This document shows positions 54,538 through 64,000 of a DNA stretch of 64,000 nucleotides, piece after piece. The stretch comes from Ectobius pallidus (Eukaryota > Arthropoda > Insecta > Blattodea > Ectobiidae). The stretch is taken from the NCBI GenBank assembly GCA_964059195.1, contig CAXKWD010000005.1, positions 45,771,825 through 45,835,824 on the forward strand, in the 5' to 3' direction. Made by a program: the position numbers and the translations under genes. How positions within the stretch are numbered: position 1 is the first letter of the stretch; each line of letters starts with the position of its first letter. The notes beneath the pieces were generated by a model. That model was not told the DNA's origin, did not search any database, and saw only the letters and a program-made list of their open reading frames with translations.

Positions 54538-54773
54538 AAAGTGTTTTAAGTTAATGCCAACATGGCGCATCCATAAAAGGTGAATGGCCTAACTTAGTAT
54601 AGAATAGGCTTGGGCTTAAATTTGGTTAAGTGTGGGTGTACACTACTTTTCCTTGGCGTAGGTGTGTCTAATTTTAGCTGGGGTGATACAGATTCAGGAT
54701 TGATAATGCTTATTTCTGTTTTGCCGATCTACCGGCTTCGGTGGATCGCTGCTTATACCTCCTCGTTTGCTAC
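54538..54773 (+). repeat. Dispersed repeat, copy 2
   Basis: Homologous to 30605-30830 over its whole length in the same orientation, ending in the CCGGCTTCGGTGGATC segment. About one base in five differs. Confidence 0.75.
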
Positions 54774-57700
54774 TCATATTCCATGTTTTAATTTTTAAAT
54801 TTGTTCGGTTAGTGTCAAAAAGTAGTTTTTGTTTAATGGGTCAGTGATGTCCAGTGAAAATGTTGACAAAATTGTAAAGTTATATGATATTGGAACTAAC
54901 AGGAACTACGTCATACTTAAATGGGTCTGAAGTTAAAATTGCATTATTATTTACACAACATTTTAAAATGTGCATAATAGGCCTATAATAGCTCGCACAG
55001 TTTTTATGCCACATGTTTTTAATTTATATTGTATGTACTGAAAATTCTTATTAACAGAAGTATAGTTTTTTAAAATTAAATAGGCCAAAATGATTTGAAT
55101 ACAATAATTATTAATTTGTTTGTTGCGTAATGTGTAAAATTTATTCCAAATAAAATAAAATAATTTTATGCTAATTTCTTTGGTTTGTATTACAAATGCA
55201 GATTACTTAATTTATATGAATTCTACATTGTACTACGGTATAGACAAACATATTGAATGAGTTTTCAAGATCAGGCCGGTTATAAAAACCACTATAGTAT
55301 ATTCATTGTTTCTGTTGTTCTATTTCGATGATAAACAACATACATAATATCATACATACATAGAATCATAAAAATGTACAAAAGATATAAAACTAATATT
55401 CATTATCATAAAATTATTTACCAAAAAAGGACAGCAAAGCCACATACATAAGAGTCTCCTCTTACATCAATGTTCATTACCATAGAAAATTCTATCTCAC
55501 CACTCGAATATCAACTGAAACATGCTAATCAAGAATCGTCCAAAGTCTAAATTTCTCCACTTAAGCTGACAATCAACTAGGAAGCGGTATGATTAGTACT
55601 TCATAGGATATACCAATGAAGATTTTGAATGTAAAATACTTGAAGAAAAGGGAGAGTTTTCTAGTCATCAATCATACTAACAAAAACTTTAATAATGTAT
55701 TGAAAGATTTCAATGGGATTAACAAGTTTCTTAAATCTATGAAACCAACAAAATACATCAAATAAAAATTCAGAAATAGGAAGATAAATTATCACATTTT
55801 AACGGACTACACTCAATTTGTTTCGCAGGTTCATAGAAATATTATTTTCACCATATAATGAAATCTTAATGGATTTCTATATGGTTAGTTTATGTAGCAT
55901 TGCATACGGTTTTCAGACAACTAAGAACACGTCATTCTTTAATTAAAACGTATGCCCATACCCATGATACGTACATAAAATAATTTATGAAACGTAATTC
56001 GTCGATTTTTTTGTACTAATAGAAAGGAAGAAATTACCGTTTTAAACTAAAGAAACGAATTTCAATGTCTAAACCACATATTGTCGTCACAGAAAGTTCT
56101 TTGCATGTAACTATGTACGTAAATTGCTCTAGGAGATACTAGAATCGACCACAAGACAGAGAAAAATATCTACCGCCTGCAGTACTTTGTTAAACCTGAC
56201 CCGCAATACACAACGGCTCAATAAGTTGCCTACGTAGCACACGCTGATTCAGTTGCCAGCGTTTGGAGAGATGAAAGAAAAAAACGCAACAGAGAATTGA
56301 GAAGAATTACAAGAATACTTTCTTTTCGTAAACATAATAAAATAATGCTATATCAGGATTTTAAGGGACAATTTTATGGGCATACTGTAAGCAATACAGA
56401 CAATATATAACATTTTTTCAAAGATATTCACAGTAACGAGAACAGAACAAAATGTCAAAATCTAATAAGAAACTTCGGAACTGTGATGCATTTACTAAAA
56501 CAGCGCAATACTTCAGAATTATTTAAGAATGTTTTAATTTTTGGAACAAAGCGTGACTAACAGGGGGAAACTACAGCGTTTACTATATAACTATTTATTT
56601 TCCTCTGACGAAATCGTTGTAGCTGCCGAAATCGGTATGACAATGGATTTCTTCGCCCAAAGTCGCTAGTTCGGTCCGGTCATAAAAAGTTATGTGTGCA
56701 TAAATTAGTCGATGCCTTGTGCTATATATCGGTTCCAGTCCCAATCAAATCAAATTATTTTTCAAATGCGTAATAGCCCACTTTTTTCGGCATTATAACT
56801 ACCATTTGACTTAGTCTATAATGTATAATAATATATGAAGCCTGGAGTAGTCCGGGAGATAAAGGTGCTTAGTATATTTATTAACTGGAGCCTCAGTTCT
56901 ATGGGCCTGTAACGGGAAAATTACCTTTTCGTGAATATTATAGAAACATATTGTTGTAATATATGATGTTGTATTATTATACTACAATATTATACATTAC
57001 TGATAATTATATTTTACTCAATTAAGATATATATATATATATTTATATATATATACATATAAAGCACACAAGCACATAAATTGGCGGTAAACGTCCAATT
57101 TGGCTTCTTATTTCCTTTAATTCTACTCTCGAAGTATAATTATTAAAGATTCAGAATAGGAATATATGCCCATTACTCTTTTATACGAAGAAATTATGTC
57201 CGTAAAAGAAACACTTTATATTATATGTTCATACAAAATGAATGTTTCCTTGACTGTTCACGTGATTTGCTCCATAGAAAATTCCCCATATACATATTTC
57301 ATAGCCTGCTACTTACCCCTATATCTTCTTTCTTTATGTCTCACCTCTATTTTCCTTTTTTACTATCAGACATTTTATTGCTGGAAACATAGCATTCACC
57401 CAAAGCTTGCGTGGAATGTGGAAGGTATGAAATCCTACCCTCGAGGTAAGGTTTCAGGGTTGGTTTAGCTTAATATACCTGCCAAATATAATACTACATA
57501 AAATAAAGCACTTGTAAACTTAATTAAGTGGTCCCTTTTTTTAGAAGACTCAGTTATGCTATCGCATAAAAAAGTAAATTTGACATGGGATTAGAAAATG
57601 CATACTGCAAAGCCTTATGGATTCTTGTGAAGTTAGAAAGACAATTACATTTACAATGGCTCAGGGTTCGTTGTCTCTGGTAAATATTTTCAAATAATTC

Positions 57701-59605
57701 GGAAAATTACCTTTGAACATGACGCATTATTTGGTCAACACTGTAGTTCCACTGGTGTTCTTTCAGTTCGAAATTCCCTGTAGCAAAGCCATCAGATATT
57801 GCGTTCACAGATTGCCTAAAGGATACGTATTGTTTTCATTTCAAAGAGGTGTGCTACCCAAGCACTCTCTAGCGGCATTAAAGTTAAACAGGTGTACTGC
57901 CTTTTCTTTATAGAAACTGAAAACTGCAATATGATACGGTGCACAAAGAAGTGTAATCGTGTAGATATTGGGAGTGAGTTCTAAATATTTATGCTTGTTT
58001 GATCCCCGCTTATTCTCTGTTAATAAGTTTATGCTTTAACAGACTGCATAAAATAGAAATGAATACGGACGGAGGAAATGATTGATGTGGTATTTATAAT
58101 AATAGAGAAGAGCGCACAATATGAAAATATCAGTATCTAGTTTTCTCTGGTGCAGAATTCAGATAGTGACATACGACGGATTTACACTCGATTACATGGT
58201 ATATTTCACAAGTTTATTCGCGCACTGAGTATATTTTTGTAGTTTTCATTTGATTCACGGAAGCATTCGGTGCCGCATATCTTCAAAATGGAAGATATAC
58301 ACATTTAAAATGGTTACTAATTGTCTCGCGTTATAACTTAGTTGTAATTTTTCTAGTCATCTTTAGTCATATTTCTGTTACATTTAAATTGTAAGTGTTT
58401 TCTGAATGAATTAACGGTTTGTTGCTTTCACACTTCGTGATATTATGTTGATAATATTAACACATACTGTAGTAGGTTACTGTTTAAGAGTGAAAACGTT
58501 GTTCCCGAACTTGTTACCATAACCACATGTTTAATACAGGAAGGAATGGAGTTAGATGAAATTGAATTTACCTTCATCCACACACGTATTTTCTTTATTT
58601 TTTCTGTTATACTGCAGATGTTTAGAGATTTCAGGTGAAATATTGAATCATGCGGCCCATGCAACTTACGAGTGAATGGACGTTTATCGCAAAATGTCTG
58701 AAGAGTGACTTGGTGTGTATGTAGGCCTATAGGCCTAAATACCGCATACACAAGAAGTTCGTATTATGTATTTCTATTTCGTTCTTTGGATGACACCGGG
58801 ACTCGAACACGGGATGGAGTAAATTTTTCTAATAAATATTCCATGTTCTATCAATAGAAACATAATTGTAAGCATATGGTACTGTATGGTAGGCCTACTG
58901 TACAATAAACAGCAGAAGTCTTGTTACAAAATTGCTAAATAACCCTGCCTCTAAGTATGATATACGGTATGTATAATTTATGTGACGTATATGTCTTTCA
59001 ATGAATTAGTTAACTAAGCAAGATTTCAACTGATACCGTTTTCGGGACTCTAGATTTAACGCAGGTGGTAGATTTCCGTCTTGAAAAACCTGAAGGTTTC
59101 AGTTTGGCAAAGAAATGTTTTCCTCAATACTTCAATTTTCTGTAATGTGAACAGATATATAAGCGTTAAAAATAGGTATATGCTTTATATGATATAAAAA
59201 TCCGCGAATATTGTAGTATTCAATTATCATGCTTAAAGCCGTGGATCGTCTTTTTCAAACCACTTCTAATATAATTCGCAAGCAATGTAACAAGAACTGA
59301 CTTAGCCAAAAGACAAATGAGTACAATAAGCTCGTCTTGTGCATGGGGTTCGAACAGTGTGCCGTAAGCTGGAGAAACATAAATGACTTGACACCGAACT
59401 AGACGGTTGCTAATCCCGTTACCAGTCACTGTGACAGAGACTCAGCTTAAGCGACATTTCAGCCGTGACTGTAATTAATTAGAAAGTCGCTACGGACAGT
59501 ACTGAAAATCTTGACATATGAGCAACAGCATTATTCACTAGACTTAGCATGAAGTTTGTGTTTTTATAACAATTTGAGGTAATTTCACCGACTTCTGTAC
59601 ATTAT
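54774..59605. other. Non-coding DNA
   Basis: Long AT-rich tract with only short ORFs of no recognisable family (100 codons at 57166, 66 codons at 57713, 102 codons on the minus strand at 58443). It holds an AT dinucleotide-rich palindromic stretch at 57026-57062. A B-box-like GTTCGAGTCCCGG on the minus strand at about 58797-58815 lacks the rest of a tRNA. Confidence 0.45.
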
Positions 59606-60122
59606 AGGTTTGTTCGCAAAGCAAATCCGTGACCGCTTGAGAATTTGTTGTACTGCGCATGTCCAGTATGTAACTTATCCGTGATTTGCACTTTGCGAAC
59701 GGTTACAAGAATTTGGAATCGATAGTTTCTGCGTTTAATCGATATGATATGCAAATAAAATATATATTTCCCTTTGACATGTTATAAATGCAATATACAT
59801 CGACAGTATAATCTATATTTTGGGAAACTTTTAATTATCTTCCATTATTCATACATATAAGTAGCCTATGTTTATAAATCTGGCGCAATGTTATAGGAGG
59901 GAGGAGTCAGGCGCGTGAAAATAGGTTACTGCGCATGTCTCTGATAACAATTCATGCTAGAGCCTGCAAACTTTTCTTATAGTACAGAAACTGTCCGTGA
60001 GAGCTTTGCGAACAGAAGATTGAAATCAGAATCACGGATTCTCGCTTTGCGAACGCATGTGGAGAAAGAGCGCATGCGCGAACGATATGTTCCTGATTTC
60101 TGACTGCTTTGCGAACAAACCT
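59606..60122. mobile_element. 517-bp MITE with 18-bp terminal inverted repeats
   Basis: The left end AGGTTTGTTCGCAAAGCA is matched exactly, in reverse complement, at 60105-60122. Flanking TAT on both sides suggests a 3-bp target duplication, as for PIF/Harbinger-type elements. The terminal word CTTTGCGAAC recurs inside near 59691, 60003 and 60044, and a TACTGCGCATGTC word occurs twice (59652 and 59929). No ORF spans it. Confidence 0.8.
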
Positions 60123-61137
60123 TATATGATCATGGATACAGTTATTTGACAATGCTCAAACCACTTTAATTAATCTATGACTAGAATGTACCACCGTTTC
60201 GGATGCTTCGGACATGCTACAACCTTATAGGCTAGTCGTGATAATAACAATGAGACAGAGAAAAAAAGGCCTTCGTAAATCGAATAATGTAGTAGGCCTA
60301 CCTGATGCAACAAATACCAATTTTATCATTAGACATACATAATATATGTCTCAGTAAATATATTTTCATGAATATACAGTATGTTTCAGGTACGAGTTGG
60401 CAACCATGCCGGTTTCTGCGTCGCGGCGGCCACATCTCTAACTCCCGGGCGATCGGGTGAAATAGCTACGCAAATAAAGCCGCCAGAGGTTAATGATTCA
60501 TCTTCACACAATTACAGTGAAAATAACTATGTACCTCATCACAAGAGATGTTGAAAATGTCCTCCTCTTGCATCCACAGAACACTGACACATTTTTTTAG
60601 AAATTTTCTTTCACGCGCATAAGTTCAGCTTCCGAGATAGAGTTAGTTTCTTTTGCGAAATTATCTTTAAGTTCTGGACGTTTGACCCATACACTTTACT
60701 TTTCGAGTTAAAGTTCGGATGTAATATCTACGACATTGTGACGGGATACTTGGTTATTTTCAATGTAATTTTAACTGAAATCGTGAGCACCTGAATCATT
60801 ACAGAGTTAGCAGCTTCTTTTGCAGATATTTCACCCGATAAATGATAAGTATTCTTTTCTACTCAATAGGAGAGAACAATATATAAACAATGATATATAC
60901 CGTTTTGATTTGATTAAGAAGGCGTTATATGAGAACAAAGTGCTCATTCAAAAAATGTAGGGTAGTGTTTTACCAATTTTATAAGTGACGAAGCGTTCAT
61001 GCAAAAGAAATTAGGGTATTGTTTTTAACATTTTTTAAATGACAAAGCCACTAAACCTAACATTTTTAACCACAACTATGCAATTCCATAGCCTGTCCTA
61101 AGCCTGGAGAAGTGGGAAGGAAAATGTTAGTGCGTTA
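60123..61137. other. Non-coding DNA
   Basis: A CpG-rich patch at 60400-60490 is flanked by AT-rich DNA. No gene supported. Confidence 0.4.
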
Positions 61138-61257
61138 GTATGACGGTGACGCCATTTAAATGTCGGTGGCGCAGTTTACAAATGTTGGTGGCGCAGTTTA
61201 CATAGGCCTATGTCGGTGGCGCAGTTTACATATGTTGGTGACGCAGTTTACATCGTG
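61138..61257 (+). repeat. Short tandem array, GTCGGTGGCGCAGTTTACA-type
   Basis: Five units of a TATGT.GGTGGCGCAGTTTACA motif, 23-29 bp each, with small changes (the first and last units read GGTGACG). The array sits in unique AT-rich sequence. Confidence 0.85.
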
Positions 61258-63240
61258 AGGTTGGGGGAAAAGGTAAAGTGGCACAGATTACTTTTTCCCC
61301 TTATTTCCTGTGTTTCTTTATCGTTTTGGGCACTTCTTCAGACATATTAAATAACGTTATAATTATCGTAACGAATGCTATTTTTCACTTGCTTCGAAGC
61401 GTGTTTCGTAAATACAATGCATTTTTTTGTCAGGCACATTCATTTTCAAAAATTTAAGTAACTTTATAATTTATGCACACGTATTAAACACTTATCGACT
61501 TACCCTCGTACGTTGTGCCAACAAAATGCAATATCTTCCTGTTATAGTTTTGTGTCTGCGTTTTGTGTCTGAGTAGCACTACATGCCACAATAGAAAATA
61601 ATTAAGGAAAAATAATCATATCCACATTATGAATTTAGCTAAATTTTAGCCAGCACGAATTGCTAGTACTTTATAAGACAGAAATGTCTTTCAATGAGGT
61701 CGATCAATAAGAGAAGAGGAATTTCATCTGGTGCCATGACTCAAACGCTGACAAGCTCAGTGGGAAGAACATCGGCACAGAAAACCGAAGGTTTGAATGC
61801 TGTAGTGAGAGGATTTTTTCCCCGTAAAATACATCTCATTATGTTGATCCATCTAAAACATCTGCTTATATTATCATCTACTATCAAAACGGCGAATTAG
61901 AAAAAAGAATACATTCACCTGATGGAATGTCAATCGTGACTTCCTTAGGCTTAGTGTTTGTTCTTCCCATATGCAATTGTAGAATAGATACAAAACATAC
62001 ATTCTGTGTTTATAACATTTCTTTCTTCGGCTGTATTTAGACACGTTTCAGTATCGAGGTCACATTACGTATCAGGTTCTGCGGGTATATAATTGGTTGT
62101 GCAACTATTGATATATATATTCCTTTCTTTTGGTGGTGTGTTCTGTCTTCTGACATTTTAACTGGTTTATTAATTTAGATTATTATGAAACAGGATGAAA
62201 TAGAGGCGACCGGAGAAACCATGAAAATCTCAGGTGAAACCGACCAGCTAAGGGGCTTAAACCAGGGACCTCCAAAATGCGAATCACTGATGCTAACGTC
62301 TGAATCATCCCACTCGGGTAGCATATTATACTCTTTAACGTGACTTGGAACGCAGGTTTTGAATTGGGAACATTGATTGGTCTACTGTATTAGACAGACT
62401 TCAGCACATCTGTCTGCATGTTGCTAGAGACTATTAAGATTTTTCGGTTAATATGTAGGCCTATACAGTATAGGCTGGATATCAACGATATTAACACGGT
62501 ATATAATCATTCAGTCAATAAAAGAAAGCAAACAAATACTATTAAATCACGTAAAAACAAAGAAAACACCGAAAGAATAGAACAGATACCATTTACATGC
62601 GACCTATAGTGAGTCGATATTTTAAAGAAATACCTTAATAGCACTTACACTAAAAATGACTATTTAGGTCATATGTTTTTCTTTAGATTTCGACCAATAA
62701 CATATAAGAATGAGTCTGAAATCAATCACAGACCTGATTCACTCAATATTTATCGACTATGCTTTAGGCCTATCACTTATTATAAAAGTGATGAAGACAC
62801 GTCCTCTTTTCTTTAAGTTCCAATCAGGTCGGAGTCTCTGCAGGCAGTGACTGCAGGCACACGTCACCAGCATCGGTACATTAAGGTTTATTCTGGAAAT
62901 GCAGTGAATATTACGCCTACATCAGTTCAGGATTTGGTATTACAATATTTTACGGGAAATGTATTCCATAGTTAAGCAACGCCATTTAGTAATTGTAAAT
63001 TTAAAAAAAAAATTATAAAGACATAACCTCAACAGCATGAATAGGCCTATACACTATTGGCATGCGAGCGAACAGCAAAGGAGTGGAGTATGAATTCAGA
63101 GATGTAATGCGGCTCCTTTTCGATAACAGACCTGATAACTTACCGTTTTACATTTCTTCGTACATGTGCATAGATTTTTCAAGAAACTATACTTAGCAGT
63201 ATGCATCGCTAGAAACTACAACAATAACAAACCATGTCCT
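61258..63240. other. Non-coding DNA
   Basis: No ORF with a recognisable family. A 68-codon frame at 61694-61900 and a 63-codon frame at 62418-62609 lack motifs. Several AGGCCTATA words. Confidence 0.45.
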
Positions 63241-63282
63241 ACCAAGATATATTCACTATAAAATTTCGGCAAACAGTATTCG

Positions 63283-63480
63283 AATAGGATAGGATAGGAT
63301 AGAATCAGTTCCGGATGAGGGGTGGGTTGGGATCGACTCTAAACAGTTCTGCCATTCGGCCAACCTATAGTATGCCCAACGGCCCCCCGTTAAAAACTCC
63401 ACCGCGAGCTCCCACGGAACTTCCCTACTCCAACAGATACCTTTACCATGCCACGCGTTCCTCTGCCTCGGGACCTCTAA
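63283..63480 (-). mobile_element. Truncated copy of the GC-rich SINE
   Basis: On the minus strand it contains ACGCGTGGCATGGTAA and GAAGTTCCGTGGGAGC, matching the block at about 36500-36560, and it ends in an ATCCT-repeat tail (63283-63302). It is 5'-truncated relative to 36160-36712. The 70-codon plus-strand ORF here is a by-product. Confidence 0.65.
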
Positions 63481-64000
63481 TATTCGAAATTGAATGTTTA
63501 TTAACTGATTGTGTTTTGTTCACATAAAACAGTCTCAATCGATATGTCATGAGCATCTTCTAATAGTACTGTGTTAATCTAAAATACCATTAAAACAATT
63601 CAATTTCACTACAGTTTATTAGTCATTTATTACATATTATTCGTCAATAGGCATTATAAATGCAACACGTGACTTGGAACTCTCCTAGAAAAATTCCTGA
63701 GGGAATTTACCGGCGATTTCCAAGTTATTCGTTGAAGGGATAGGCCTAAGTAGTCTTCCTTTTCTATTGAAGGGTGGCTGCAAGAATGAATTGAGGTTCT
63801 AATTAACAGCGATAAGCTCTCGAAGTAAACTAATATTTCAAAGGAGGTATCTCATCAGTTTAAAAATGGTATCAGGTGCAATTTGTGAGATACTTAGCTC
63901 TGTGAATCAGCAATTTCTGTGAAATTTAGATGCATGTAAAAATATTGAGCACACCTGCTGTTACGCATACTATTTCTTTTCCCTACTCCTTCTCGTAAAG
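63481..64000. other. Non-coding DNA to window end
   Basis: AT-rich, no ORF or repeat recognised. Confidence 0.45.

Noticed and set aside
57166..57468. 100-codon hydrophobic ORF
   Set aside because: Possible transmembrane segments, but AT-rich DNA readily yields such frames and there is no motif or context.
58797..58815. Minus-strand B-box-like GTTCGAGTCCCGG as a tRNA gene
   Set aside because: No A box or cloverleaf at the right distance; the T-stem does not pair.

Overview
This window is AT-rich animal DNA with no bacterial-type operons. The retroelement mix (Pao-type gag, an R2-like element with two C2H2 fingers, jockey/CR1-like and RTE-like LINEs, hAT, tRNA-derived SINEs, and abundant AGGCCTA-type words) points to an insect. 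A polyneopteran such as a cockroach or termite is my guess, but the sequence alone cannot settle it. I find no convincing host protein-coding gene, rRNA or complete tRNA. The window reads as a repeat-dense intergenic or intronic block built by successive transposon insertions.

Layout. 1-7657: nearly identical 3,750-bp units of a BEL/Pao-type LTR element that carries gag but no recognisable pol, in head-to-tail array; the last unit has a deletion from the end of gag into the LTR. 9018-20046: a jockey/CR1-like LINE on the minus strand (ORF1 with PHD-like finger, AP endonuclease, RT, TTA-repeat tail) split by at least four later insertions: a 123-bp SINE piece with 11-bp target duplication, an intact 1,022-codon R2-like element on the plus strand, an LTR-element remnant, and a ~700-bp inverted-repeat element. 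20568-28650: SINEs, LINE fragments, an LTR/gag remnant and a decayed hAT transposon. 30600-36712: a dispersed repeat, a LINE with a 426-codon open RT, a 162-bp tandem duplication, an RTE-like LINE 3' half, and a tRNA-type SINE. 37640-38133: sequence ending in a Helitron-type terminus. 38340-41215: a decayed RTE-like LINE fused at its truncated end to 41216-42716.

The 41216-42716 block is the most unusual part. It has a 43-bp perfect inverted repeat whose loop holds a 12-bp palindrome and a second small stem, then (minus strand) a TATA box, a short leader, an ATG in good context, and an acidic ORF with a cysteine-bearing end followed by a second ORF. This resembles a parvovirus telomere plus non-structural gene promoter, so I propose a degraded densovirus-like endogenous viral element. 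This is inference and needs a homology search.

42730-64000 is mostly non-coding: a degenerate ~160-bp tandem array, a nearly intact 5'-truncated LINE (48960-51390), a ~278-bp divergent tandem repeat, an A-rich minisatellite, a second copy of the dispersed repeat, a 517-bp MITE with 18-bp inverted repeats and internal repeats of its end motif, a short GGCGCAG tandem array, and a reverse-strand copy of the SINE seen at 36160.
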